Position numbers and translations under genes: made by a program
Source of the DNA: Metellina segmentata
Taxonomy: Eukaryota > Arthropoda > Arachnida > Araneae > Tetragnathidae
Direction: 5' to 3'
Length of the DNA stretch: 64,000 bases
Assembly: GCA_947359465.1 (NCBI GenBank)
Contig: OX375875.1
Span: forward strand, 13,898,538 to 13,962,537
The notes under the pieces: generated by a model
What the model saw: only the letters and a program-made list of their open reading frames with translations
What the model was told of the DNA's origin: nothing
Databases searched by the model: none
Shown: in pieces, positions 11,332 to 21,241 of the stretch
Numbering within the stretch: position 1 is the first letter of the stretch
How the letters are laid out: each line of letters starts with the position of its first letter

Positions 11332-11968
11332 TTAATAATCTCTGAATTCTTAATATTTCTGTAAAGCATGGTTTATTCTATTTTCAAAGATGATGTAATA
11401 CTTCTAAAGTTCTGGTAATGCTTAATCCCTTCTGTCCCCTGTAGACAGGCCGAATTACTTGTCAGACTTTGAACGCCCTCTGTCTAGAAGCACTGAGCTA
11501 ATAAGAGTCGTTTGTCACACCCTAATATGTGACGTAATATACCGTTATAGGGAAAAACCCTTTTATCATCTCTTGCGTAAATCCCCATTTAAACATCGGT
11601 GCACTCCTGTAATCCTTCTCTTTCTGATTATTACCATTCATTAATGATATAACATGACCTAGTTCCCTTCCTGCTGGGGAAACTGCCACGATGATGATTC
11701 AATAAAGAACTTTTGTTTTAACTTCGCTGCTTTCTAAGTCCCAATAACATCTGATATCCAACTGTGCCTGGATGTTATGATAAGCCGCCAAGATGTTAAA
11801 GGGGGCTAGATCTAAAAAAGTGCAAAATTTTGTTTGGAGACGCAGGCGAAAGCTGAAGAAAACGCCGAAGTTCGTGGATGGAAAAAAAGGACATACTCCG
11901 CCGGTGTTGCTGTTGCCCGCCAACTGTCGGAGTCAGCATTTTTCCGCCACATGTCCGCAATGGTCTTT
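11332..11968. other. Spacer with a dispersed repeat shared with 21.35-21.47 kb
   Basis: No gene is recognised. Positions about 11,665-11,785 (GGGAAACTGCCACGAT ... CCTGGATGTTATGATA) match 21,357-21,468 in the same orientation, so this is a dispersed repeat of at least 110 bp. The stretch 11,800-11,968 directly precedes the E1 insertion site and is not coding in a supportable way. Confidence 0.55.
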
Positions 11969-11972
11969 GTGC

Positions 11973-12523
11973 TGTAACATGGCTAACATTTGCCTAAAAC
12001 AGCTAGTGAAAAAAACTTTCTGCCACGTTGAGTGTGGGCGAAGGAAATGCACCCTATTAGAGGTTTTCTATGGATACTTCTAAACAGTATAATTCCATAG
12101 CGTGCTTCTAAAAATAGATTTCCCTCAGCCCCACTATGGGTTAACCTGATGTAAATTGGGACCCTCAGCGAGGCTAGGGAGGACGGCAGTTGACCGGGGA
12201 GGTCATCGACTCTGGACGCGGCGTCGGGGGTGGAAGAAAAAGCTGGAAGTTTTGGAGGGAGATGAGCTTTGGATTTTGCAGAGAGAACAACGATTTTGTT
12301 CTGGCTCCCACCCTGGGAAAAACTTTGCGGCAGAACCCTGCCAGAAACGATTGAATTATCATCTCGGATATCCCAACCTGGGATGAGATTTATTGTAATC
12401 AAACCACGTCATTTTGCCAAAGTGTAAAAATTAAGTTTTTTTTTATAATTTTTTTCTTTGTAAATAAAAAAAAAACTCGATTAATATAGAGTTTGATTGC
12501 ATTATTTAGCGTAAAACGCTACA
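11973..12523 (+). repeat. E1 5' LTR (551 bp)
   Basis: Runs from TGTAACATGGC to CGCTACA. It differs from the 3' LTR by about two substitutions and a few short indels (a 3-bp indel around ATTATCATCTCGG and A-run length). An AATAAA at about 12,463 is a candidate poly(A) signal. Open frames inside it occur identically in the 3' LTR and are not genes. Confidence 0.95.
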
Positions 12524-12542
12524 GCTTTAAAGATGGTTATTT

Positions 12543-12552
12543 TGGTGGCAGC
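12543..12552 (+). promoter_or_regulatory. Candidate primer-binding site of E1
   Basis: TGGTGGCAGC lies 19 bases after the LTR. Element E2 has TGGTGGCATG in the equivalent place, 12 bases after its 5' LTR. TGG is the complement of a tRNA CCA end. The conservation between two otherwise diverged leaders is suggestive; the tRNA was not identified. Confidence 0.45.
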
Positions 12553-12611
12553 CTACTTGGATGGCTTAACACCTGAAACTCCGAAAAGCGTTATTTTTTT
12601 TTTTGAACTTT

Positions 12612-13088
12612 TATCGAGCCAACCTGGCTGCTGAAACCTGTGTTCCTGAAACCGTAACAAAGCCTGTGGAACGGATCATCGAGCCAACCTGGCTGCTGAA
12701 ACCTGTGTTCCTGAAACCGTAACAAAGTCTGTGGAACGGATCATCGAGCCAACCTGGCTGCTGAAATCTGTGTTCCTGAAACCGTAACAAAGCCTGTGGA
12801 ACGGATCATCGAGCCAACCTGGCTGCTGAAACCTGTGTTCCTGAAACCGTAACAAAGTCTGTGGAACGGATCATCGAGCCAACCTGGCTGCTGAAATCTG
12901 TGTTCCTGAAACCGTAACAAAGCCTGTGGAACGGATCATCGAGCCAACCTGGCTGCTGGAATCTGTGTTCCTGAAACCGTAACAAAGCCTGTGGAACGGA
13001 TCATCGAGCCAACCTGACTGCTGAAACCTGTGTTCCTGAAACCGTAACAAAACCTGCGGAAACTGATCATCGAGCCAACCTGGCTGTG
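12612..13088 (+). repeat. E1 leader minisatellite, 65-bp unit, about 7 copies
   Basis: The phrase GAGCCAACCTGGCTGCTGAA recurs every 65 bp, eight times counting the partial last copy. Units differ by a few C/T changes. It sits between the 5' LTR and gag, in the untranslated leader. E2 has an unrelated-looking 77-bp repeat in the same position. Confidence 0.93.
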
Positions 13089-13516
13089 ATTGAATGCAAA
13101 AGTGTTCAAGTACCTAACTACTTCTGGTGTTGCCTGTGCTCCGGAAAACTTTCTGAAGGAGTGTCCTTAGAAGAAGACTGCAAAAAGAGTGAGTACTCCT
13201 TTTATTGAATGCACTTGAGGCAATTGGGGTGTTTTATTAAATTTAAATTAACCGTTGTGCTAAAATTTTAAGGGAAATACTTCGATAGTGTTTAATTATT
13301 ATGCTTCGTAGTGATACTCAGAAACAATAGAGTGATTTATGTTAAGGATTCTATTTTTATTTTTGTGTGAAATGTACATGTTTTATTAGTAGTTTTAGTA
13401 AAAAGCTAGTGAGTTAGAAATTTCTACTGTGAGAATTATTGTAAACTATCATAGAAAATTAAATTGAAGATTGTAGTAGTTGAAAGTATAGGTACGGTAT
13501 TGCTCAATTTTAAGCT

Positions 13517-14227
13517 ATGGCATTTTTAATGAGAGCAACTAAAGCTGAGTTGCTCGAGGTAGCAGATGATTTTGGCGTGTTAGCAGCAGAATCAATGAAT
13601 AAGGCTCAAATTATCGGGCTCATTAAAACAATACAAAATTATGATGAGGAAATGGTGAAAGATTCTGTAGAATCGGTGCGGGAAGAAAGAAAAAGGCAGT
13701 CGGAATTAGAGGAAAAGAAAGAACAAATTGAGTTAGAGCAAAGGGATAAAGAGAGAGAATTTGAATTAGAAAAACTACGTATTACGTCAGGAAATCAAAC
13801 TCGCGAATCGACCCCTTTAGAATCAAACATGAGGAGAACCTCTCCGGGACTAAAAAGATTTATGCCTAATTTTAATCCAGACGAAACGGATATTAGTCTG
13901 TATCTCACAACTTTTGAAAGGCAGGCTAGAGGCGCGTCGATAGACGAAGAGGAGTGGATAACTCAATTAATAGCATTGCTTCCTATAGAAATCGGGCAAA
14001 TCATAGTTAGAGAGACGCAAGACGAGTCTAAGACATATGCAGATGCTAAGAAAATTCTTCTGAATAGGTACAAGCTGGGCCCCGAAGCATTTAGAGTAAA
14101 ATTCGTGCAGCACACGCGGAAAGCGAACAGTCGTTGGCGAGATTTCGCCTATGAGTTGGAAAGCTATATGGAAGGATGGGTTGGAGGTCTAGGGATAGAC
14201 ACGTTTGAAAAGTTGAAAGCTCAATAG
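13517..14227 (+). CDS. gag: E1 Gag N-terminal part (coiled coil plus SCAN-like capsid)
   Basis: A 236-residue frame that should continue into the next frame; a one-base loss near 14,215-14,225 ends it early. Residues about 1-45 form a conserved N-terminal module also seen in E2 and E3. Residues about 50-95 are a highly charged E/K/R-rich coiled coil. Residues about 115-235 form the capsid, ending in a segment around LNRYKLGPEAFRVKFVQHTR and WRDFAYELESYMEGW. This resembles the SCAN domain, which is known to derive from the capsid of Gmr1-like elements. Gag forms the particle that packages element RNA. The start at 13,517 aligns with the E2 and E3 starts. Confidence 0.85.
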   Translation: MAFLMRATKAELLEVADDFGVLAAESMNKAQIIGLIKTIQNYDEEMVKDSVESVREERKRQSELEEKKEQIELEQRDKEREFELEKLRITSGNQTRESTPLESNMRRTSPGLKRFMPNFNPDETDISLYLTTFERQARGASIDEEEWITQLIALLPIEIGQIIVRETQDESKTYADAKKILLNRYKLGPEAFRVKFVQHTRKANSRWRDFAYELESYMEGWVGGLGIDTFEKLKAQ

Positions 14228-14235
14228 CCGACCAA

Positions 14236-15150
14236 ATGAAACGCAAAGCCGTGCCGGAAGCGAGGGAACATTTCATCGACACATGGAGAGAAATTATTTC
14301 GCCACTTGAGTTGGCAGACAAATTAGACCAATTTGAAACGGTCAGACAAAACTTTAGGAAACCTATGTCAGGTGGAAAGAAGGAGTTTCAGGGTGTTAAG
14401 TTTAACGAACCCCGTAGAAAGACGGAAGAAAAGTTAAATTTTGGGAGAAGGTTCGAAAGACCCCCATCTTCTCCGGAAAAAGTGAATCGTTTTGATCGGG
14501 CAAAAGAATTTGAAAAAAGGAGACCACTGCGCTGTTATGAGTGTAATAGCTTGGATCATCTCAGACCTTTCTGTCCTAAACTGAAAGAGAAAATATCAAG
14601 AGACATAAATGAATTAAGGTTAGTTGGTAGTGTAAAAAGGGAGTTTGAGCCGTATACAAGCGTAGGATCGGTAAACGGTCGTGAGTGTGAAATTCCTCGG
14701 GACTCAGGGGCTAGCATAGATTTAACCAGTGTTAATTATGCCCCAAAAGAAACGTGGACGGGCGAGATAGTCTGGGTGCGTACCCCACTTGATCCGCAAT
14801 CCAAGTGTCTACCTGTAGCGAGAGTCCGATTAGAGGGTGATTTTGGGAGGATTATAACAAAGGCGGCAGTGGTAGACAAAAATTTATGTCAAAAAAGGTA
14901 CTTGCTTAGTAACCGCACTGCAGAACTAATCGACGGCATTCCTGCGAATGGTAAGAAAAGGCTGGCTGAGATTAACGCTGTCACGCGATCTCAGAGTCAA
15001 AGGCGCGATAGAGAGAAGGACGTCGAGGATTCCCACCTAAACGAAAACAGCGCGTTGTCAATAAACACTCCTCAAGACGACTGCATTGTAGAGGAGGGAT
15101 CAGATAACGAAGGCGATGCAATGGGGAAACTACTCCCCTCGGAACGATAA
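14236..15150 (+). CDS. E1 Gag C-terminal part, nucleocapsid knuckle and protease
   Basis: This frame continues the capsid after the frame break (ADQMKRKAVPEAREHFIDTW matches E2 and E3). It has a single CCHC zinc knuckle near residue 100 (CYECNSLDHLRPFC, CX2CX4HX4C) for RNA binding. Near residue 155 a retropepsin active site reads RDSGASIDL (DSG triad). The frame ends at 15,150 and coding resumes in the frame starting near 15,116. In E2 the equivalent region is one uninterrupted frame, so the break here is most likely a mutation or sequence error, not programmed frameshifting. Confidence 0.85.
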   Translation: MKRKAVPEAREHFIDTWREIISPLELADKLDQFETVRQNFRKPMSGGKKEFQGVKFNEPRRKTEEKLNFGRRFERPPSSPEKVNRFDRAKEFEKRRPLRCYECNSLDHLRPFCPKLKEKISRDINELRLVGSVKREFEPYTSVGSVNGRECEIPRDSGASIDLTSVNYAPKETWTGEIVWVRTPLDPQSKCLPVARVRLEGDFGRIITKAAVVDKNLCQKRYLLSNRTAELIDGIPANGKKRLAEINAVTRSQSQRRDREKDVEDSHLNENSALSINTPQDDCIVEEGSDNEGDAMGKLLPSER

Positions 15151-16108
15151 CATAGGCGGAGAAAATCAGGCACTGATTGACTGCTCGCCCGAGCTGCTTC
15201 GAGACAGGCAGCGAAAATGTGAAACCTTGGGTGTGATTTGGAAAGGTTTAGGGGCAGAGGACAAAAGGATATGCAAAGAATATGTAGTTGAGAACGGATT
15301 ACTGTATAAAATCCAAAGGGATAAGATCGGGGATGAGAGAAAGCTAATTGTTGTCCCTGCAGAATTTAGAATGAGGATAATGGGACTTGTACACGATGAA
15401 TTAGCAGCGCATGCCGGTATGTTTAAAACAAAGGATAGGTTGGCAAGGCGGTTTTATTGGCCTGGGTGCTATAAAGATATAGAGAATTATGTAAGGACGT
15501 GTGACTCCTGCCAAAGAGTTGGAAAATCCTCGGATAAAAAGAAAGCGCCGATGAAACTAGTGCCCATTATCAAAGAAGTATTCAGTAAAATTAACATCGA
15601 CGCGTGTGGTCCCTTGGTGACAAGTGAGTCGGGGAACAGATACATCATCACAGCTATATGTTTAGCTTCGAAATACCCTGAGGCAGTTGCGACAAGAGAT
15701 ATCTCCTCTTTGAGCGTAACAGACGCACTTTTGCAGATATTCTCTAGGATCGGGTTCCCTATCGAGGTCCAATGTGATAGGGGGACTTCTGTCACGAGCA
15801 ATCTTACTACAGAATTTTTTGAGAAGTTTGGTATTAAAGTTACCCATAGTTCTGTCGCACACCCACAATCCAATCCTGTAGAACGGTTTCACCGAACTAT
15901 AAAAAGACTTTTGAGGGTATTGTGCATTGACGCAGGGGAATCGTGGGAGCGTCACTTGCCTGCGGCTCTGTTAGCGTTACGAACGGTAACCCATGAATCT
16001 ATAGGATTCTCCCCGTCAGAATTGGTTTTTGGGAAAAACCTTAGGACTCCTGTGAGGTTCTGCTGTACGACCACTGGGCGCAAAATTCTGGGGAAAGCAG
16101 TCCTGTAA
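15116..16108 (+). CDS. E1 integrase
   Basis: The frame holds the integrase N-terminal zinc site (H-X5-H-X29-C-X2-C, ending CDSCQ) and the catalytic core. The catalytic residues are D162 (NIDACGP), D221 (QCDRGTS) and E256 (NPVERFH), in frame numbering. I count 34 residues between the second Asp and the Glu, against 35 in canonical DD35E enzymes; E2 shows the same. Integrase inserts the cDNA into the genome. The core is followed by a frame break near 16,050-16,070, after which the C-terminal domain continues. It lies directly after protease and before RT. Confidence 0.9.
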   Translation: MQWGNYSPRNDNIGGENQALIDCSPELLRDRQRKCETLGVIWKGLGAEDKRICKEYVVENGLLYKIQRDKIGDERKLIVVPAEFRMRIMGLVHDELAAHAGMFKTKDRLARRFYWPGCYKDIENYVRTCDSCQRVGKSSDKKKAPMKLVPIIKEVFSKINIDACGPLVTSESGNRYIITAICLASKYPEAVATRDISSLSVTDALLQIFSRIGFPIEVQCDRGTSVTSNLTTEFFEKFGIKVTHSSVAHPQSNPVERFHRTIKRLLRVLCIDAGESWERHLPAALLALRTVTHESIGFSPSELVFGKNLRTPVRFCCTTTGRKILGKAVL

Positions 16109-16116
16109 CGGAACAT

Positions 16117-17940
16117 GTGTTTCAAATTTTGAACCGATTACGGAAAGCCCAAGAGTTAGCGGTAGAGAATAGGAGTGACGCGCAACAAAAACAAAAGTTG
16201 TGGTATGATAGGAACGCGGTCCGCCGTGACTTTAAGGTAGGAGACCAAGTTTTGGTTTTGGCTACCTCACGGCCAAATAAACTGGCGGCGCATTGGAAAG
16301 GGCCGGGCACTATAGACGCCCGAATCTCAGACACAAACTATATGATCAAGACAGGCGAAGGGAAGGAGAAATCCCAGATTTATCATGTGAATATGATAAA
16401 GCCATATTATAAAAGGCCAGAAATTATAAATTTGATAGAGTGGGAGGGAGAGACTGAGAATATAGAACATTCTGATTGGGACGTTCCGGTTTTAAACGAA
16501 GGTCCAGATACTCTGGATATGGAAGAAATAATTGAGAACAGCGAGTTGGGAAACAAACTAACTGACTCTCAAATTGATAAATTGCGGGGTTTACTAAAGA
16601 AACATGCCAAAGTGTTCTCGGATAACCCAGGGTTAACCGACATGGTAGAACATGACATTGTGCTTACTTCTGATAAACCACTGAGAACGAGACCGTACCA
16701 AACGTCACCGCGGCAAACAAAAATTCTGAAAAATGAAATTGAGAAAATGTTAGCTCGTAAAATTATAGAGATTGGAGAATCAGATTATGCATCACCAATG
16801 ATTCTTGTTGAGATTGAGGGTAAGGATCCGCGACCCTGTATAGATTATCGACGCTTAAACGCCATTACACGGACGGAATTTTTCCCGCTCCCTAATATTG
16901 AGGAAAGGGTTGAGAAGGTAGCATCCGCTACATATATAACAGTTCTAGATCTTACAAAGGGGTACTGGCAGATCCCCCTCACGAAAGAGGCGCAGCGTGT
17001 AGCCGGATTCGTAACCTCATTTGGGTCCTACCGTCCTTTAGTTCTTCCTTTCGGGTTGAAAAACGCCCCATTCTTTTTCAGCAAACTTATGGCTGAAATT
17101 TTGCAAGGCTGCGATGACTTCGCAGTACCTTATATTGACGATATTGCTATATTTTCCTCAGACTGGGATCAACCCATACTGGATGTAAACGAAGTATTAT
17201 CTAGGTTATACAGGGCGAAACTGAAGGTTAAACCGTCTAAATGTAAATTTGGACAAGACAGGGTCCCATACCTTGGTCACGTCGTTGGAAGTGGTATCCG
17301 AACTCCCGCCGAAGCTAAAATTAGCTGCATTAAAGAGTTTCCGCGCCCCACTACGAAGAGTGAAATAAGGAGTTTCCTGGGAATATCGGGTTACTATAGC
17401 CATTACATTAAAGGGTATTCTGAAATATCAGCGCCCTTAACGAACCTTTTACAGGGGAAAGTAAAGAAAGGGGACATCAAATGGGACAAGGAAAGTGAAA
17501 AGGCTTTCCAAACCCTGAAAGATCGACTCATCGCGAAGCCTGTGCTGCATGCGCCGGATTTTACTAGAGAATTTATAATTCAGTGCGATGCTTCGGATGT
17601 TGCTATAGGTGTGGTTCTATCCCAAAGGGTTGAGGGTAAAGAACATCCTGTTTTATACTTGAGCAAGAAATTCAGTCCGTCAGAAAAAAAATATAGTGCG
17701 ATAGAACGGGAGTTAGCGGCAATAATCTTTGCTCTAAAAAAGCTGAGATTTTATCTGGAAGGGAATCCTTTCTTGATACAGACTGACCACAAACCTTTAA
17801 AGTGGTTAGATTCTAATTCCGATACGAACCGACGACTGTTAAGATGGTCACTGTACTTACAGCCATTTAGCTACAAAATTGAGCATAGACCGGGAACTCA
17901 TAATAAAAATGCCGATTTTCTAAGTAGAATTGCGGCATGA
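16117..17940 (+). CDS. E1 integrase C-terminus, reverse transcriptase and RNase H
   Basis: A 607-residue frame. Residues about 1-110 are the integrase C-terminal module (VGDQVLVL, KGPGTI in place of the usual GPY, then QIYHVNMIKPYY). A linker leads to RT at about 205-385 with CIDYRRLN, LDLTKGYWQIPL and the intact YIDD box (Y339-D342). The RT thumb/connection has YLGHVV and FLGISGYY. RNase H at about 475-600 has QCDASD, ERELAA and QTDHKPL. The frame ends with a stop at 17,938-17,940. RT and RNase H are clearly Ty3/gypsy type. The domain order in one continuous frame proves integrase precedes RT. Confidence 0.93.
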   Translation: MFQILNRLRKAQELAVENRSDAQQKQKLWYDRNAVRRDFKVGDQVLVLATSRPNKLAAHWKGPGTIDARISDTNYMIKTGEGKEKSQIYHVNMIKPYYKRPEIINLIEWEGETENIEHSDWDVPVLNEGPDTLDMEEIIENSELGNKLTDSQIDKLRGLLKKHAKVFSDNPGLTDMVEHDIVLTSDKPLRTRPYQTSPRQTKILKNEIEKMLARKIIEIGESDYASPMILVEIEGKDPRPCIDYRRLNAITRTEFFPLPNIEERVEKVASATYITVLDLTKGYWQIPLTKEAQRVAGFVTSFGSYRPLVLPFGLKNAPFFFSKLMAEILQGCDDFAVPYIDDIAIFSSDWDQPILDVNEVLSRLYRAKLKVKPSKCKFGQDRVPYLGHVVGSGIRTPAEAKISCIKEFPRPTTKSEIRSFLGISGYYSHYIKGYSEISAPLTNLLQGKVKKGDIKWDKESEKAFQTLKDRLIAKPVLHAPDFTREFIIQCDASDVAIGVVLSQRVEGKEHPVLYLSKKFSPSEKKYSAIERELAAIIFALKKLRFYLEGNPFLIQTDHKPLKWLDSNSDTNRRLLRWSLYLQPFSYKIEHRPGTHNKNADFLSRIAA

Positions 17941-18203
17941 GAATCAAAATTGGAATTACATTCTTTAAAGAAATTGTGTATATAGTAAAGTGTTTTTTTT
18001 TTGTGTATATATTTTTGTATAAAGATACTCTGCTGCGTATCACAACGGAAGTAAGGTTAAATTGCTGTCCATTGTTTTTTTTTGTATGCTCTAATCTTGC
18101 CTCTCGTGTATATTCCTACGAGGAGTTACCGCTCTGAGTTTGGGTTCAAGAAACAAAATTAAAGGAACTCTCCGTTATGGTGGACTCTTAACGGTGGGGG
18201 AGC
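17941..18203 (+). promoter_or_regulatory. E1 3' untranslated region with polypurine tract
   Basis: Non-coding between the pol stop and the 3' LTR. The last 12 bases (18,192-18,203, CGGTGGGGGAGC) are purine-rich and directly abut TGTAACA, the expected place for the plus-strand primer. Confidence 0.7.
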
Positions 18204-18751
18204 TGTAACATGGCTAACATTTGCCTAAAACAGCTAGTGAAAAAAACTTTCTGCCACGTTGAGTGTGGGCGAAGGAAATGCACCCTATTAGAGGTTTTCT
18301 ATGGATACTTCTAAACAGTATAATTCCATAGCGTGCTTCTAAAAATAGATTTCCCTCAGCCCCACTATGGGTTAACCTGATGTAAATTGGGACCCTCAGC
18401 GAGGCTAGGGAGGACGGCAGTTGACCGGGGAGGTCATCGACTCTGGACGCGGCGTCGGGGGTGGAAGAAAAAGCTGGAAGTTTTGGAGGGAGATGAGCTT
18501 TGGATTTTGCAGAGAGAACAACGATTTTGTTCTGGCTCCCACCCTGGGAAAAACTTTGTGGCAGAACCCTGCCAGAAACGATTGAATTATCTCGGATATC
18601 CCAACCTGGGATGAGATTTATTGTAATCAAACCACGTCATTTTGCCAAAGTGTAAAACTTAAGTTTTTTTTTATAATTTTTTTCTTTGTAAATAAAAAAA
18701 ACTCGCGATTAATATAGAGTTTGATTGCATTATTTAGCGTAAAACGCTACA
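18204..18751 (+). repeat. E1 3' LTR (548 bp)
   Basis: Near-identical to the 5' LTR with the same TG...CA ends. Followed immediately by GTGC, the TSD copy. Confidence 0.95.
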
Positions 18752-18917
18752 GTGCGTACTTCTCAAGTCGAATCACCAAAAGCGTGGGACGATTCCTGTT
18801 TATGTTTGCTTACTTTGGAATTTTTATTTTTGCACACCGATTTCAATATGGATTGACATTAATGGATGACATCTTTATAATAAAAAACAAAACTACGTTT
18901 TTCACGCTTCACTTAAG

Positions 18918-21233
18918 TAGAGATGGGGAAAATGACTCTTTTTAGGAATCGGATCGGAACCGCTCACTCACTAAAAAGAGCTAGCTCTTTTTGATGACTC
19001 ACCGCTCCTTTAAGATATATAATAATGTATATAACATATCGAAATGTATACAATATGTTTGGGCCATCGAACATCCCTCGTTGTCACGTGAGCGCATGCG
19101 TCCAGACGAAAAGGCGCCAAGCGTTCTTGCAACACCCACGCACACAACACTTGAAACACTCACTCATCCAGCAATTGCGCAGTTTACCTCTAAAATCAAC
19201 AAAAGGAGGAAGACGGGGCCCGAGGACGATAGGCATTGCAGCATAGGGCTGCTAAGCTGTAAAATTTAATTGCTAAGGCATAAGATGGCCCAAAACCATG
19301 TCAATTCATATAACTTTGAAATTGTCCATAAAGAATAAATTACTTTGAGGACACTTCTACTTTTGTAATTCCCGTCATGAACCCGTTGAGATTACAGAAA
19401 TAGCAATTAAAATATCCAAACACGATAAAAATCTCATTTTTGACCAATAATTATAAAAAAGTTTTCGAGTTTATTGGATAGAGTATTTATTTGACTTTCC
19501 AAAACATATTTAATTTTTTCTCTGTTAATTACTTAAAGAAGTATTAAGATTTTAATTAAGGCGGGAAAACAAGAAGTAAGAATGGAAAACACTGGAAATG
19601 GCCATTAAAAGGCCAAAAACATGGCAAAATCTGAATTTAAACCTTACTTTTTTTTGCAAATATAATTTTAGAAAGTTTTTTCAAATATTTAAATGGTTTC
19701 TCTTTTGGAAATGGAGTGAACTTTTTTAAAGAGAAGGAAGAACAAAATTGTTTACACAAAGAGCAAACGCAAGGGAGCAAGCGATGCACTTGAAACTACC
19801 TTTAACTCTAAATTAATATTTTTGCATTATTTCCTCACTTCAGATGTTTCATACAAAAACTTATAACTGGATTCTAGTAAACTTTTGAGAGTTTGTTATT
19901 TATAATGTTGTCAAGTGAATGAACTAGAATAATTATGCTGAGTTCAAAAGTTTCTAAATTATTACTATTTATTTAAGAAATAGGACTGTAAAACTATAAA
20001 AAAATCTTCTATTCATTTTTCAATCACTTGTAAAATTGTTGTTTATTTAAATATCCTTTTATTCTAGTTCATTCCCTAGAAATATGCATGTAGTTTATTT
20101 TGGTAGCATCATTTTTCAAATTGGTTGAATAGATTTTCATGTAGCACATTTGAAGTTTTTGACACATTTCTTTAAAATTTCATACATAATTATCATATTT
20201 TTAGAAAAATTATTAATATATACTTTTAATATTTATAGCCCATTGCTATTGTTTAAAACACAAAACATAAAAATATCATTAAAATGTTTCTATACCACAT
20301 TTAAAAAAAGTGTCTTGGACGTGTTTGGATACATTAAGATTTCTTTCTAAAACCACTTAGTTACCAAATGAGACTTCCTAATAATTTAAATGATATTTTA
20401 AAATCAAATAATAAAAATATAAAAATTTATTTAAGTACTTAAGATTTGTAACTATTTATTTTAAGATATAGGTATATAATACCCTCGAATACTCGTTGTC
20501 CCAAAGATTTTCAAAATCCAAGTCCCCTCCCTGTCTTTTAATAAAATATTTTCAAAATGCCTTGTTTTGTGAAGGCAATGCAATAAAAACGAGTTACGTT
20601 TAATTTAATTTTGTGTAGCTTTATTAAAATGATATCACTCCCGAGAAATCAAGGTTTTATTATAATTATTATATTAATGTTAAGTGAATAACATAATAAC
20701 TGTTAGAATATGTTTTAATAACAACCTTAAGACTAGTTTTAATTAGTGCTAAAAGGCGTGATATCACTTAAGCCGTAAAAACACCCTTTCAATCTAAAAT
20801 TGAATTAAATTTTAAAAAATAACATAAAAATTTGAAACTTCAAAAAAGTAACAAAAAGCTAGGGAGCGCAAAAGAACGAATGCGGAATTGACTCTTCGAG
20901 AGCGATAGTTATCGAAAAGAGTCAAAGAGTTAACTCCCAAAAGAATCAGTGAGCGCAAACGATCGAATGCGGAAATGATTCTTCGAAAGAGTCATACTCG
21001 AAAAGAATCAACTCCCAAAGAATCAACTCCCAAAAGAATCACTGAGCTGGTGATCGCATGCGGAAATGACTCTTCGAGAGTGGAAGCGCTGATTCGTTAA
21101 AAAAGAGTTACCGCTCTAAAGCCCTGATTGGTAAAAAAAGAGCTATAGCTCTTTTTTGACGAATCAGCGCTCGCTCACTCCGTCAAGAGAGCTAACTCTT
21201 TGAGTCAGCTCCTGAGCGGATCGCCCATCTCTA
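18918..21233. mobile_element. Non-autonomous hAT-like element, 2.3 kb, 8-bp TSD
   Basis: Ends are TAGAGATGGG and its inverse CCCATCTCTA, flanked by the 8-bp TSD CACTTAAG (18,910-18,917 and 21,234-21,241). Both subterminal regions are dense in GACTCTT/AAGAGTC and AAAAGAG motifs (for example 18,950-19,010 and 20,890-21,210), typical of transposase-binding subterminal repeats. The interior is AT-rich and has no recognisable transposase. It shares sequence, inverted, with 1.9-3.7 kb. Confidence 0.88.
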
Positions 21234-21241
21234 CACTTAAG

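Larger units (their letters stand above)
11973..18751 (+). mobile_element. E1: complete Ty3/gypsy-type LTR retrotransposon with integrase before RT
   Basis: A 6,779-bp element with two near-identical LTRs, TG...CA ends and a 4-bp TSD GTGC (11,969-11,972 and 18,752-18,755). In order it carries a 5' LTR, tandem-repeat leader, Gag (SCAN-like capsid, CCHC knuckle), protease, integrase, reverse transcriptase, RNase H, a purine-rich tract and a 3' LTR. Integrase before RT is normally the Ty1/copia order, yet the RT and integrase motifs are Ty3/gypsy-like. That combination defines Gmr1-like elements. Three frame breaks interrupt the coding region, but the LTRs differ at only a few positions, so insertion was recent. 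No env-like ORF follows RNase H. Confidence 0.93.

Noticed and set aside
11983..12402. 139-residue minus-strand ORF, also present at 18,214-18,630
   Set aside because: Lies wholly in the LTRs of E1; duplicated because the LTR is duplicated.
12612..13088. Regular direct repeats resembling a CRISPR array
   Set aside because: Units are contiguous 65-bp tandem repeats without unique spacers, in the leader of a eukaryotic retrotransposon.
15100..15150. Programmed Gag-Pol frameshift in E1
   Set aside because: E2 encodes the same region in one uninterrupted frame and no slippery site with a structure was evident, so a mutation or sequence error is likelier.
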